A stretch of DNA of 64,000 bases. It comes from Microbacterium lacus (lineage in GTDB: Bacteria > Actinomycetota > Actinomycetes > Actinomycetales > Microbacteriaceae). The position numbers were made by a program, and so were the translations under genes. The notes under the pieces were generated by a model, which worked only from the letters and a program-made list of their open reading frames with translations, made no database searches and was not told the origin of the DNA. Shown here in pieces: positions 50,902 through 59,362 of this stretch (position 1 is the stretch's first letter; every line of letters starts with the position of its first letter). The stretch covers positions 434,001-498,000 of the forward strand of contig NZ_NMUM01000005.1 of assembly GCF_002812805.1 (NCBI RefSeq). The letters run 5' to 3'.

Positions 50902-51601
50902 AACCGGCCTCATCCACCAGCATCCCCGCGACGGATGCCTGGGCGCCATCCGTGACACGGATGAACGGGCTCGGGGCGGGCCCCACGACGGGCGTCACCG
51001 TTACGCAGAGCTCATCGATCATCCCTGCCTCGACGAACCGTGAGGCGAGGGTGGGTCCACCTTCGCAGACGGCGCGATCGAGACCGTGATCGCGCAGAGC
51101 GTCGAGAATGGCGCGCGGATCGAGGTCGTCGCCACCGGGCACGGCCACGATCTCGGCGTCGATCCCCTGCGCATCGCGCTCTGACGCGACGGCTGATGCG
51201 CGCGCGGCCGGGCAGACCAGCAGGATGCGTCCCGTGCGACCGTCCTCGGCATCCAGCCGATGTCCGTCCAGACGACCCGTCGCGGTGACGATCGCCAGCG
51301 CCGCCGAACGGGGTGCGAGGTAGCCCTCGGCCCGGACAGTCGATGCGCCGACCACCACGACATCCGCGGCCGCCCGGATGATTCCGAGAATTGCACGGTC
51401 GACCTGACTGGTGAGGGTTTCGCTCGTTCCGTCCGAACCAACGGCGGACCCCGTGAGGCTCGTGATCATGTTCAGACGCACGCGGTTGCCCGCTGCGGGT
51501 GCGTAGACGGTCTCGAGCCACGCGCGCCCGGCGGGTGTCGAGACATCCGCTTCCGCCAGGGTGCGGGGAAGCAACTCGGTCACCAGCACGGGCGTGCTCA
51601 T
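50873..51601 (-). CDS. RibD C-terminal/pyrimidine reductase-family protein
   Basis: 242 aa dihydrofolate-reductase fold: RVRLNMITSLTGSAVGSDGTS, ADVVVVGASTVRAEGY and VCEGGPTLASRF, as in the reductase domain of RibD. Such stand-alone proteins reduce pyrimidine intermediates of riboflavin or related heterocycles; there are no other riboflavin genes nearby, so the pathway is uncertain. The stop of sufE and this start overlap (ATGA). Confidence 0.87.
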   Translation of the reverse strand: MSTPVLVTELLPRTLAEADVSTPAGRAWLETVYAPAAGNRVRLNMITSLTGSAVGSDGTSETLTSQVDRAILGIIRAAADVVVVGASTVRAEGYLAPRSAALAIVTATGRLDGHRLDAEDGRTGRILLVCPAARASAVASERDAQGIDAEIVAVPGGDDLDPRAILDALRDHGLDRAVCEGGPTLASRFVEAGMIDELCVTVTPVVGPAPSPFIRVTDGAQASVAGMLVDEAGFSYLRLRRS

Positions 51602-52050
51602 GCCGCGAGTCGGGCGCGCACCTGGCGCTTGGCGCGGATCAGCATCCCCGTCATCCCGGCGATGCGCAGCGGCGAGACCGCCCGCGTGAGCCCGATGCTC
51701 TGCGGGAAGTCGTCGGGGATGGCCAGCATCTCTTCGGGTGTGAGGCCCGTGATGCCCTGCACGAGGATGCTGGCGAAGCCGCGTGTCGTCGGGGCCTCGC
51801 GGGGTGCCGTCGCGTGCATCGCGACACGTCCGTCGTCGTCGATGTCGAGAATGATGTAGACCGGCGACTGGCACTCCGCGACGCGCTCGGCGAGCTCGGG
51901 ATGTCCGTCGTACTTTTCCGGCACCGCGGGCAACTCGTTCGAGAATTCCAGGAGGAGCTGAAGGCGCTCGGATTCGGGAAGCTCGAGAAAGTCCTCGCGG
52001 ATCTCGGCGAGTGTTTCCGGCAAGGTGTCGGGAAGGTTGTCATCGCCCAT
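51598..52050 (-). CDS. sufE: SufE-family protein
   Basis: 150 aa. The active-site loop is VAECQSPVYI with the persulphide-accepting Cys, and the N-terminus LPETLAEIREDFLELPESERLQLLLEF is typical. SufE takes sulphur from the SufS desulphurase for Fe-S cluster assembly. Here it lies downstream of a rhodanese gene (37 bp), a pairing seen in other actinobacteria that hints at a different sulphur donor. A CAGACT 6 nt before the ATG may be its own -10. Confidence 0.88.
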   Translation of the reverse strand: MGDDNLPDTLPETLAEIREDFLELPESERLQLLLEFSNELPAVPEKYDGHPELAERVAECQSPVYIILDIDDDGRVAMHATAPREAPTTRGFASILVQGITGLTPEEMLAIPDDFPQSIGLTRAVSPLRIAGMTGMLIRAKRQVRARLAA

Positions 52051-52087
52051 CCCGAAAGTCTGCCACGCGTGCGTCGGAGGCAGTCGA

Positions 52088-52993
52088 TCAGGAACGCGCG
52101 GGCACCTCTCCGGGCTCGGCGCCCGTGACGATCGGCACACGCACGGCGCTGCCCCACTCGGTCCAGGAACCGTCGTAGTTACGAACGTCGTCGAACCCCA
52201 GCAGGTGCTTGAGGACGAACCAGGTGTGGCTCGAACGCTCGCCGATGCGGCAGTAGGCAACGACCGAGTCGCCCGGGGTCAGCCCCGCACCCGCGAGGTA
52301 GACGTCCTCGAGCTCGGCGCGGGAGCGGAAAGTCCCGTCTTCGGCGACGGCCTTCGCCCACGGCACGCTCTGCGCCGACGGGATGTGTCCGGCCCGCAGC
52401 GCGCCCTCCTCGGGGTACGCGGGGGCCGAGGTGCGCTCGCCCGAGTACTCCTCCGGTGAGCGGACGTCGATGAGCGGGTTGCCGAGGTGTGCGAGGACGT
52501 CCTCTTTGTACGCGCGGAGCGTCGAGTCGTCGCGCTCGACGACCGGGTACTCCGTCGGCGCGACGGCCGGGGCATCCGTCGTGATGGGGCGACCCTCGGC
52601 GATCCAGCGATCGCGACCACCGTCGAGCAGGCGCACGTCCTCGTGCCCGAACAGCGAGAACACCCAGAGTGCATAGGCCGCCCACCAGTTGTTCTTGTCG
52701 CCGTAGATCACGATCGTGTCGTCACGGCTGATGCCCTTGCGGCTGAGCAGCTCCGCGAATCCCGCGCCATCGAGGTAGTCGCGCACGACCGGATCGTTCA
52801 GCTCGGTGTGCCAGTCGACCTTGACCGCGCCCGGAATGTGGCCGGTCTCGTAGAGCAGCACATCTTCGTCCGACTCCACCACGACGAGTCCGGGCTGCCC
52901 CAGACGCGACTCGAGCCAGTCGCCGGTGACGAGACGTCCGGGGTTCGCATACTCCTGGAACTTGGGGTTCGACGCGTCGGTCTCGGTGGTCAT
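52088..52993 (-). CDS. sseA: Sulfurtransferase with tandem rhodanese domains
   Basis: 301 aa; two rhodanese domains, the second active with Cys in [22 protein letters not shown]. The first contains [29 protein letters not shown] without a Cys, as usual. Moves sulphur from thiosulphate or 3-mercaptopyruvate to acceptors. Start ATG at 52993 with GGAGA. Next gene on the strand is sufE. Confidence 0.92.
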   Translation of the reverse strand: MTTETDASNPKFQEYANPGRLVTGDWLESRLGQPGLVVVESDEDVLLYETGHIPGAVKVDWHTELNDPVVRDYLDGAGFAELLSRKGISRDDTIVIYGDKNNWWAAYALWVFSLFGHEDVRLLDGGRDRWIAEGRPITTDAPAVAPTEYPVVERDDSTLRAYKEDVLAHLGNPLIDVRSPEEYSGERTSAPAYPEEGALRAGHIPSAQSVPWAKAVAEDGTFRSRAELEDVYLAGAGLTPGDSVVAYCRIGERSSHTWFVLKHLLGFDDVRNYDGSWTEWGSAVRVPIVTGAEPGEVPARS

Positions 52994-53197
52994 CTGATGT
53001 CTCCTGTGTCTCGGTGCGGGCGCCCACCGCTTCTCGGGGGCGGGCGGTCGCGGTGACGGGGATAGGGTTGATTCCGTCCTCAAGAACCCTAGAACGGCTC
53101 GCGGGGACGTGCATTCCCAACGTCCGTATATGACATGTCTCGGTGTCTGATACATCCCGTCGCGCGGGCGCCTCTCACCACACACCTCAAGGACCGG

Positions 53198-54229
53198 ATG
53201 TCTGCTTCGACCGCCACAGGCATCGTCCACCTGTCCGACCGCGAACCCGCGCTTTCGGGCGCTGAGATGGTTTCGCACCTGGTTCCGCCGCCGCAGTTCA
53301 ATGAGGCGACATTCGACACCTATCGGGTCGATCCGGACTACCCGTCCCAGCAAGAGGCCAAAGAAACGCTGATCGCCTTCGCGGGGCTTGCTGAGACGCC
53401 GAAGCGTGGCGGGTTCTTCTCGCGAGCGAAGAAGCTCCCCGACGTGAAGCCCGGCGTTTATCTCGATGGTGGCTTCGGTGTCGGCAAGACCCACCTTCTC
53501 GCCGCGATCTATCACGGGATGCGCGCGCGCAGGAAGTACTTCGGTTCGTTCATCGAGTACACGGCGCTCGTCGGCGCGATGGGGTACAAGAACACCGTCG
53601 AGCTGTTCCGCGGTGCGGACCTGCTGTGCATCGACGAGTTCGAACTCGACGATCCGGGCGACACCATGGTCATGACGCGCCTGCTTGGCGAGCTCGTGGC
53701 ATCCGGCACCAAACTCGCCGCGACCAGCAACACGCCGCCGAACGCTCTGGGGGAGGGGCGCTTCGCGGCGCAGGACTTCCTGCGCGAGATCCATGCGATG
53801 GCGGCGAGCTTCCAGACGATCCGCATCGACGGTGTCGACTACCGACAGCGCAAACTCGACGGGCACGCCGAGGTTCTCACCGAGGGCGCCTACGAGTCGG
53901 CGGTCGCGGATGCTTCGCGCACCGGTGTTGTGTCCGACGATGACTTCGAAGCTCTGGTGGCGCATCTGGCTCGCGTCCACCCCTCGCGCTACATACGCCT
54001 GATCGAAAACGTGAACGTCGTAGGACTGCGAAACGTCGCGCCGTTCACCGACCAGTCGGCTGCACTACGGTTCGTCGCGTTCATCGACCGCGTGTACGAC
54101 GCGCAGCTTCCGATCCGCGCGACCGGCGCCGCTCTCGACACGGTTTTCCCCGACGAGATGCTCGCGGGCGGGTACCGGAAGAAGTATCTGAGGGCCGTTT
54201 CGCGCCTCATTGCCTCCACCGCGGCATAA
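53198..54229 (+). CDS. zapE: Cell division protein ZapE-like AFG1 ATPase
   Basis: 343 aa. Walker [17 protein letters not shown] (~85-100), Walker [26 protein letters not shown] sensor region and the C-terminal [19 protein letters not shown] typical of AFG1/ZapE. ZapE associates with FtsZ and lowers its assembly in E. coli; the actinobacterial role is not shown. ATG at 53198 is preceded by AAGGA; an in-frame GTG at 53135 is less likely. Alone between rhodanese and amtB. Confidence 0.9.
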   Translation: MSASTATGIVHLSDREPALSGAEMVSHLVPPPQFNEATFDTYRVDPDYPSQQEAKETLIAFAGLAETPKRGGFFSRAKKLPDVKPGVYLDGGFGVGKTHLLAAIYHGMRARRKYFGSFIEYTALVGAMGYKNTVELFRGADLLCIDEFELDDPGDTMVMTRLLGELVASGTKLAATSNTPPNALGEGRFAAQDFLREIHAMAASFQTIRIDGVDYRQRKLDGHAEVLTEGAYESAVADASRTGVVSDDDFEALVAHLARVHPSRYIRLIENVNVVGLRNVAPFTDQSAALRFVAFIDRVYDAQLPIRATGAALDTVFPDEMLAGGYRKKYLRAVSRLIASTAA

Positions 54230-54305
54230 ATACGGGCCCCTGGGGGCTGATTCACCGATTCCTGGAAGATCTGCGAAACGCGATGTTTACCGGGGGGCCT
54301 GTTGC

Positions 54306-54321
54306 GTAACGTGCCCGAAAC
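54306..54321 (+). promoter_or_regulatory. GlnR-type operator upstream of amtB
   Basis: GTAACGTGCCCGAAAC fits gTnAC-n6-GaAAC exactly and differs at only two spacer positions from the glnA1 box. It lies 90 bp before the amtB start. The expected second box at +22 bp is poorly conserved. Confidence 0.75.
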
Positions 54322-54410
54322 ATCGATTCCACCGCGGCCGTAACCATCTCTGTCCAGACTGGGGACACCCGACGCTACAACTGCGTCCCTGCAGAGAGGT
54401 TCACTTCGAG

Positions 54411-55676
54411 ATGGATCAAGGAAACACCGCATTCATCCTGATATCGGCAGCGATGGTTCTGTTGATGACTCCAGGACTCGCTTTCTTCTATGGCGGTCTG
54501 GTCAAGGCAAAGAGCGTCATCAGCATGATGATGATGAGCTTCGGAGCGCTGGGCCTTATCGGCGTGCTCTGGGTGCTCTTCGGATACGCCATCGCCTTCC
54601 CGGGCGCTGAGGGCATCGTCGCACCGTGGTCGATCGACTGGTCGGCTCTGGGACTTTCGAGCCTGCTCGAGACTCCTGAGGACGCCGCCTACCCGCCCCT
54701 CGCATTCGTTGCGTTCCAGGCGACGTTCGCCATCATCACCGTCGCGCTCGTCTCGGGAGCTATTGCCGACCGCGCGAAGTTCGGCGCGTGGATGGTATTC
54801 GCGGGCATCTGGGCGACGATCGTCTACTTCCCGGTCGCGAGCTGGGTGTTCAACTTCGGCCTCGGCGATGAGGGCTTCACCTACGGCGGTTGGACCACCT
54901 TCGGTATGCAGGAATGGTTCGGAGTCGGCGTGATCGACTTCGCCGGTGGCACCGCGGTGCACATCAACGCCGGTGCGGCCGCTCTCGCGCTCGCGCTGGT
55001 TCTCGGCAAGCGTGTCGGCTTCCAGAAGGGCGTCCACGTCCCTCACAACCCGCCGTTCGTCCTCCTGGGCGCGGGCCTGCTGTGGTTCGGATGGTTCGGA
55101 TTCAACGCGGGCTCCGAGCTCGCTGCTGACGGCACCGCCGCGCTGGTCGTCGTCAACACGATCGCGGCTCCTGCCGCGGCACTGCTGGCCTGGCTCGTGG
55201 TTGAGAAGATCAAGGACGGCAAGCCGACCTCGGTCGGTGCCGCGTCTGGCGCTGTCGCGGGTCTCGTCGCGATCACCCCGGCCTGTGGTTCGCTCGATCC
55301 CGTCTGGGCCATCGTGCTCGGCGTCGTCGCCGGTGCGGTCTGCGCCCTGGCGGTCGAACTGAAGTTCAAGTTGGGCTTCGATGACTCGCTCGACGTCGTG
55401 GGTATCCACCTCGTCGGTGGTCTCATCGGAACGCTCTACCTCGGCTTCTTCGCCAACGGCAGCGGCCTGTTCATGGGTGGCGACGGAACGCAGCTGATGG
55501 TTCAGGCGATCGCTGCCTTCGCCGTCATGATCTACTCGTTCGTTCTCGCCTACATCATCGGCTTCGCCATCCAGAAGACGATGGGCTTCCGCGTCAAGAA
55601 CGAGGACGAGATCGCCGGTATCGACACCATGGTGCACGGTGAAGAGGGCTACGTCCTCGCTGACACCAAGGCCTGA
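54411..55676 (+). CDS. amtB: Ammonium transporter
   Basis: 421 aa, 11 predicted membrane segments, trimeric ammonium channel/transporter. Seen: start GNTAFILISAAMVLLMTPGLAFFYGGLVKAKSV, pore His pair in IDFAGGTAVHINAGAAAL and DDSLDVVGIHLVGG, and the WFGWFGFNAGSEL signature. The ATG at 54411 is chosen by family alignment. No glnK or glnD follows, unlike many actinobacterial amtB loci; a GlnR box precedes it. Confidence 0.95.
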   Translation: MDQGNTAFILISAAMVLLMTPGLAFFYGGLVKAKSVISMMMMSFGALGLIGVLWVLFGYAIAFPGAEGIVAPWSIDWSALGLSSLLETPEDAAYPPLAFVAFQATFAIITVALVSGAIADRAKFGAWMVFAGIWATIVYFPVASWVFNFGLGDEGFTYGGWTTFGMQEWFGVGVIDFAGGTAVHINAGAAALALALVLGKRVGFQKGVHVPHNPPFVLLGAGLLWFGWFGFNAGSELAADGTAALVVVNTIAAPAAALLAWLVVEKIKDGKPTSVGAASGAVAGLVAITPACGSLDPVWAIVLGVVAGAVCALAVELKFKLGFDDSLDVVGIHLVGGLIGTLYLGFFANGSGLFMGGDGTQLMVQAIAAFAVMIYSFVLAYIIGFAIQKTMGFRVKNEDEIAGIDTMVHGEEGYVLADTKA

Positions 55677-55768
55677 CATTCGGGTCTGACACACAGCACG
55701 ATCCGGAGGGGCGTCGGGAGAAGTCGCGGCGCCCCTTCGGCGTGCCCGGCGGTCGGTAGAGTTCCCGA

Positions 55769-56290
55769 ATGACGGAGCGCAGAGGCATCCTGGGCGCCCT
55801 CGGGCGTCTTTTTCGTCGTCCCACGGTGCGAACCGGGTCGCGCCATGTGCGGACGGCGGATGCAAGCCCGGGAAGCGCGGGGCGATACGCGACGCGGGCC
55901 GTGGCGCCGCCCCGCAAGCTGGTGTTGACGTATGCGCCGGATTCGGACGGAGCGCCCGACGCCGGCGAGATCGTCTGGACGTGGGTGCCCTACGTCGAGA
56001 ACGACGGCCGCGGCAAGGACCGGCCCGTGCTGGTGATCGCGCCCGCATCGGGGGACTGGGTCTACGCCGTGCGGTTGACGGGCACACCGCGCGATGGCGA
56101 TTCGGGCTACCTGGCGATGGGAGCGGGGCCGTGGGATTCGCGCGGACGGCCCTCGTGGCTCGACCTCGGAAAGATCTACGTCGTCCATGCGCAGGGGATG
56201 CGTCGCGAGGCAGCGGCGCTGGACCGCGCTCGTTTCGCGAAGGTCGCATCGGCGTTGCGTTCGCGCTATGGCTGGACGATCCCGAAGTAA
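55769..56290 (+). CDS. PemK/MazF-family protein without adjacent antitoxin
   Basis: 173 aa. The C-terminal ~115 residues follow PemK/MazF: AGEIVWTWVPYVENDGRGKDRPVLVIA with the catalytic-loop region, VRLTGTPRDGDSGYLAMG and WLDLGKIYVVHAQGMRREAA. The N-terminal 50 residues are a basic, low-complexity extension. TAGAGT is 6 nt before the ATG (leaderless). No antitoxin gene is seen on either side, so it may be a free-standing or non-toxic family member. Confidence 0.85.
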   Translation: MTERRGILGALGRLFRRPTVRTGSRHVRTADASPGSAGRYATRAVAPPRKLVLTYAPDSDGAPDAGEIVWTWVPYVENDGRGKDRPVLVIAPASGDWVYAVRLTGTPRDGDSGYLAMGAGPWDSRGRPSWLDLGKIYVVHAQGMRREAAALDRARFAKVASALRSRYGWTIPK

Positions 56291-56425
56291 CTGCTCCGGT
56301 CGCTGTGCGTCGGGGATCCGTCCGGCGTCGGAGCATCCGGAGAGCTCTTGTCCGACTCCGGCCGAATTACCGACTCTCGCCGAAGACGTGCGCCCCGTAG
56401 TCTCGTGACAACCGATCGGGGAAAA

Positions 56426-56899
56426 GTGACACCTGAACGCCGCGCGCAGCGCACCGTCCCACGAGCTTTCTTCGTCGCCTTCGGTGGTGTGGTGGCCGTT
56501 CTTCTGGCGTCTTTCGGGGCGCTCGCGCTATCGCAGGTTCCCGGTGAGGTGTACATCCGTCTTCCCGGCAGATGGGGTGCCGGCCCCGATCTCGGCTCTC
56601 TGCCTGCGCTCCCCGTCGCGTTCCTTCTGTTCCTGGGCGCGATTTCAGCTGCCGGCTGGGCCCTGTTCGTCGGAACGGCACCGTGGCGTTACCGGCGCCT
56701 GATGGTCTGGTTCCCGCCCGTCGCTTACCTGGTGATCATGACGGCGGCGCTCGTGCTGTTCATCGTCGATGACCCCACCGACACGGGACGGATCTTCGTC
56801 GTGGTGTTGTCGATCCTGCTCCTGTCGCTCTTCACATTGGGTGTCACAAAATTGCCTCCGTCTGGGGCGAGGCAGGCGGAGGCAGGTTCGAGCATCTGA
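56426..56899 (+). CDS. Small multi-pass membrane protein
   Basis: 157 aa with four hydrophobic segments (~17-38, 62-84, 100-122, 128-148): VAVLLASFGALAL, VAFLLFLGAISAAGWALFVG, VAYLVIMTAALVLFIV and GRIFVVVLSILLLSLFTLG. I recognise no family. GTG start after GGGGAAAA; an in-frame GTG at 56405 is an alternative. Confidence 0.65.
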   Translation: MTPERRAQRTVPRAFFVAFGGVVAVLLASFGALALSQVPGEVYIRLPGRWGAGPDLGSLPALPVAFLLFLGAISAAGWALFVGTAPWRYRRLMVWFPPVAYLVIMTAALVLFIVDDPTDTGRIFVVVLSILLLSLFTLGVTKLPPSGARQAEAGSSI

Positions 56900-56968
56900 G
56901 CCTGAGCGCAGCTCAGTTCGGCAGTCACGGATTGTCCCGGTCGACCAAGCTGAGGGAGGACGTCCACG

Positions 56969-57094
56969 ATGAAAGCCCGGATAGTCGTTGCATGGTCGGC
57001 CGCACTCGGCCTGCTGGTTATCGGCGCGGTGGGCGTTGCCGTCACCTATGGCGCGTGGACCGCATGTGCGGGCGACCAGACAACCGAGCTGTGA
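56969..57094 (+). CDS. 41-aa single-pass membrane peptide
   Basis: MKARIVVAWSAALGLLVIG opens a 41-residue peptide with one long hydrophobic helix (~5-30), ending in CAGDQTTEL. AGGGAGG lies upstream at a good distance. The gene lies 9 bp before the next membrane protein, suggesting a small two-gene operon. No known family. Confidence 0.6.
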   Translation: MKARIVVAWSAALGLLVIGAVGVAVTYGAWTACAGDQTTEL

Positions 57095-57103
57095 CTGCGG
57101 GCG

Positions 57104-57445
57104 ATGGATCAGCCGAGCCACCTCGGCGCCCTGCAGCTGCTCTGGTTGTTGGCCGTCGGATGGTGCGCAGCAGCGGTTGCTGTCGCGCGCCGCGGCGCCG
57201 CACGGGTTCTCGCCACCAGCGCCCTGTTGCTCGTGATCGTGATGAACTACGCGACCGAGTACCTGCTGTGGCTCGGGTTCGCCGGAGGGCACTGGGATGT
57301 GCCGCCGGGAACTGGCTACACGCAAGCCCTTGCGTACATTGCCGCGGCGGCCTTGAGCGTAGCGGCAGCTGTGCTCTCGGGGCGGGCGTCCGGCGTGTAT
57401 GGCCGTCGTTCCTCCGTCGAGCGAGAGGCCGGCGCTCCGTTGTAG
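57104..57445 (+). CDS. Small membrane protein, three or four TM segments
   Basis: 113 aa with hydrophobic stretches ~8-27 (LQLLWLLAVGWCAAAVAVA), 36-58 and 76-98. No family recognised. Starts 9 bp after the 41-aa gene and ends 66 bp before tRNA-Val(CAC). Confidence 0.6.
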   Translation: MDQPSHLGALQLLWLLAVGWCAAAVAVARRGAARVLATSALLLVIVMNYATEYLLWLGFAGGHWDVPPGTGYTQALAYIAAAALSVAAAVLSGRASGVYGRRSSVEREAGAPL

Positions 57446-57467
57446 CGATTACCTCGGATGCGAACGC

Positions 57468-57490
57468 AAAAACCCCCGGCGAACCGGGGG
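57468..57490 (-). terminator. Terminator of tRNA-Val(CAC)
   Basis: CCCCCGG (57473-57479) pairs with CCGGGGG (57484-57490) over CGAA; on the minus strand it is followed by five U (57472-57468). It follows tRNA-Val(CAC) at a 20-bp distance. Confidence 0.85.
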
Positions 57491-57510
57491 CCGAGCGGTG
57501 CTGATTGTGT

Positions 57511-57582
57511 GGGCGATGCCGGACTCGAACCGACGACCTCTTCCGTGTGAAGGAAGCGCGCTACCAACTGCGCCAATCGCCC
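57511..57582 (-). tRNA. tRNA-Val (anticodon CAC)
   Basis: 72 nt, no encoded CCA. Acceptor GGGCGAT/ATCGCCC, D-loop AGTTGGTA, anticodon arm CTTCC-TTCACAC-GGAAG with anticodon CAC, and TTCGAGTCC T-loop. Reads GUG. Confidence 0.95.
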
Positions 57583-57753
57583 AAGACCCTGAGGGCCGGT
57601 TCACGATGATACCGGATCGCGGCAGTCGCAACGGCACGCGCACACGGCCCACGCGGTGCGAATCGCGCGGCGACACGCGTGGGACGGTGCTGGTTTGTCG
57701 AGGCGTCAACGATCAGCTAAAGTCATTGAGGCGCCCCGCACGATGGGGCCCAC

Positions 57754-57826
57754 GCGGATGTAGCGCAGTTGGTAGCGCACAACCTTGCCAAGGTTGGGGT
57801 CGCGAGTTCGAGTCTCGTCATCCGCT
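57754..57826 (+). tRNA. tRNA-Gly (anticodon GCC)
   Basis: 73 nt. Acceptor GCGGATG/CATCCGC plus T discriminator, anticodon arm CAACC-TTGCCAA-GGTTG with anticodon GCC, T-loop TTCGAGTCT. Reads GGC/GGU. Confidence 0.96.
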
Positions 57827-57890
57827 CGAGTGCAGTGTTCTGTCCCGGAGAAATCCGGGGGAGCGCACGGCACGTGGGGTCAAACCACAC

Positions 57891-57961
57891 GGTGGCGTGG
57901 CCGAGCGGCTAGGCACCGGCCTGCAAAGCCGTTTACACGGGTTCGAATCCCGTCGCCACCT
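57891..57961 (+). tRNA. tRNA-Cys (anticodon GCA)
   Basis: 71 nt. Acceptor GGTGGCG/CGCCACC, anticodon GCA in GGCCTGCAAAGCC, T-loop TTCGAATCC. Reads UGC/UGU. Confidence 0.95.
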
Positions 57962-57998
57962 CCAAGCACTCCATCCACAACTGAATTGCCTTGCACAG

Positions 57999-58070
57999 GC
58001 GCGATTGGCGCAGCGGTAGCGCGCTTCCCTGACACGGAAGAGGTCACTGGTTCGATCCCAGTATCGCGCA
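57999..58070 (+). tRNA. tRNA-Val (anticodon GAC)
   Basis: 72 nt. Acceptor GCGCGAT/ATCGCGC plus A, anticodon arm CTTCC-CTGACAC-GGAAG with anticodon GAC, T-loop TTCGATCCC. Reads GUC/GUU. Last gene before the accessory region; possible attachment site. Confidence 0.96.
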
Positions 58071-58078
58071 CAGATAAA

Positions 58079-58101
58079 GCCCCGGTAACACGGGGTTTTT
58101 T
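58079..58101 (+). terminator. Terminator of the Gly-Cys-Val tRNA cluster
   Basis: CCCCG (58080-58084), loop GTAACA, CGGGG (58091-58095), then six T (58096-58101). Standard rho-independent terminator 9 bp after tRNA-Val(GAC). Confidence 0.9.
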
Positions 58102-58640
58102 CGTATCCGGGCGCAGCGCGTGGGAGATACGTGGGAGATCGGCGACGGATAGCGAGCTCGGCGACGGGCTGGCGGCGGTCACCAAACGCGCGGGGTCGTA
58201 GGGATTAGGCGCGCGAGGTATCTGCATCCCTTGCGACGATCAGCGCCCCTCGATCCGTCGTCTCGATCGTCACTCTCTATCTGACCTAGGTCTGACCTCA
58301 CCTGACCCGAGGTCAGGGGCGCAGCCTGACCTGACTGACCCCTCGTACTTGTACGAGGTCAGAGGTCAAGCGCCAGGCCGGACGGATTCACGGCGGAGCG
58401 TCGCAAAGAGAGAAACGCCCCGACACGCCGCGCCGACGAAGAGGTATGCGTCCCCGCGGGGCGCGTGTTAATGTGGATGCACAACCTCACAACCGACCAG
58501 CGCCGTAGATGCGATGGGCAGCCAATAGGCGGAGAAGATGCACCCTAGCGGGTGGGCGCTCAGCGCTTTTGTCCGAGTGAAAGACCGGAAGCCTTCTCAG
58601 CGAGACATCGCGAATCTCTACGATTCAAAGGTCCGTCGCC
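58102..58640. other. Gene-free region between tRNA cluster and accessory operon
   Basis: 539 bp with no convincing gene. It holds an 11-bp direct repeat (CGTGGGAGATA at 58119-58129 and again from 58130), the TGACC/GGTCA repeat field at 58282-58368, and TTAATGT near 58468-58474, an AT-rich spot that could be a -10 for the operon starting at 58641. Confidence 0.6.
58282..58368. repeat. Iteron-like field of TGACC repeats
   Basis: TGACC occurs at 58282, 58293, 58303, 58327 and 58336, and its complement GGTCA at 58311, 58357 and 58364. Perfect palindromes are embedded: GACCTAGGTC and CCTCGTACTTGTACGAGG (58341-58358). Dense short direct and inverted repeats next to a RepA-like ATPase gene resemble a replication origin or a multi-site operator. 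Confidence 0.55.
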
Positions 58641-58847
58641 GTGGCTCCCACACCTCCCGCTCAGCGCCCTCGTCGCTGGGGCACCATCGAAGACGCCGCC
58701 GCCGAAGCGACCGTCTCGACGAAGACAATCCGTCGCGAGATCGCGGCGGGTCGCATATACGCCGAACGCATCGGCGCCCGTCGCATCCGCGTTGACCTCG
58801 ACTCGATTGCGGGCCGCCCGCTCAGCGTCGCAAAGGCGGCCCGCTGA
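58641..58847 (+). CDS. Excisionase-like helix-turn-helix protein
   Basis: 68 aa from a GTG. RRWGTIEDAAAEATVSTKTIRREIAAGRIYAERIGARRIRVDLDSI is the winged HTH of the MerR/excisionase (HTH_17) class found in AlpA, Xis and plasmid-control proteins. AAAGG lies ~10 nt upstream. First gene of a tightly overlapping operon and next to the TGACC repeats, which it might bind. Confidence 0.8.
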   Translation: MAPTPPAQRPRRWGTIEDAAAEATVSTKTIRREIAAGRIYAERIGARRIRVDLDSIAGRPLSVAKAAR

Positions 58848-59362
58848 TGCCGTTCAGCTCGTCGGAAGAGGCTCGCGCCGCCGCCCTCAAGAGTTGGGCG
58901 AATCGTCCGCCCCGTCCCGCGCCTGTAGACGGCCGCCGTCGCTCGTTCCCCGCCGGCAGTGACGAGGAGCGCCTTATGGAACTCCGCGCCGCTGAGATCG
59001 GCCTGCAGCGGGGCGCGGGGGAGTCTCCGCGCGCCTGGCGCCGTCGCCTCTTCCGCCTGGCAATCGACGAGGCCGCGCAGATCTCGAACCTCGCAGCCGC
59101 GTCCGCCGACTCCGACGACCTACTCATCGCGCATCTCGAGGCCGAGGTCGTGCGTCTCCGCGCCCGTGCCGCCCGCGACCGTCAGATCGCCGCTGAGCAC
59201 GACCGGCAGGCAGACGACGCCGAGACGGCCCTCGTCGCCGCCATGCGCCGGCAGGCAGACGACGCCGAGACGGCCCTCGTCGCCGCTGAGCACGACCGGC
59301 AGGCAGACGACGCCGAGACGGCCCTCGTCGCCGCTGAGCGTCGCCAGGGGGCGACCTCGTGA
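58847..59362 (+). CDS. Coiled-coil protein with tandem 15/16-residue repeats
   Basis: 171 aa, no known family. N-terminal 50 residues are basic and Ser/Pro-rich; residues ~75-171 form a coiled coil whose end consists of three near-identical units built on RQADDAETALVAA. The matching DNA repeats start at about 59204, 59249 and 59297 (periods 45 and 48 bp). One-base overlap with the HTH gene (TGATG), 4-base overlap with the ATPase gene. Confidence 0.65.
   Translation: MPFSSSEEARAAALKSWANRPPRPAPVDGRRRSFPAGSDEERLMELRAAEIGLQRGAGESPRAWRRRLFRLAIDEAAQISNLAAASADSDDLLIAHLEAEVVRLRARAARDRQIAAEHDRQADDAETALVAAMRRQADDAETALVAAEHDRQADDAETALVAAERRQGATS
59204..59333. repeat. Tandem DNA repeat within coding sequence, three copies
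   Basis: Three copies of a unit beginning CGGCAGGCAGACGACGCCGA, starting at 59204, 59249 and 59297. About 37 bp are identical in all copies; the joining bases differ in length by 3. Likely to vary in copy number between strains. Confidence 0.85.

Noticed and set aside
54375..56336. Long minus-strand frame opposite amtB and the PemK gene
   Set aside because: No motif; both plus-strand genes are recognisable.
58119..58140. 11-bp direct repeat as an att site
   Set aside because: The two copies touch each other, so they cannot flank an element; no second copy of the tRNA end was seen in the window.
57880..58227. Minus-strand ORF across the tRNA cluster
   Set aside because: Its translation contains the well-known spurious peptide made by reading a tRNA backwards.
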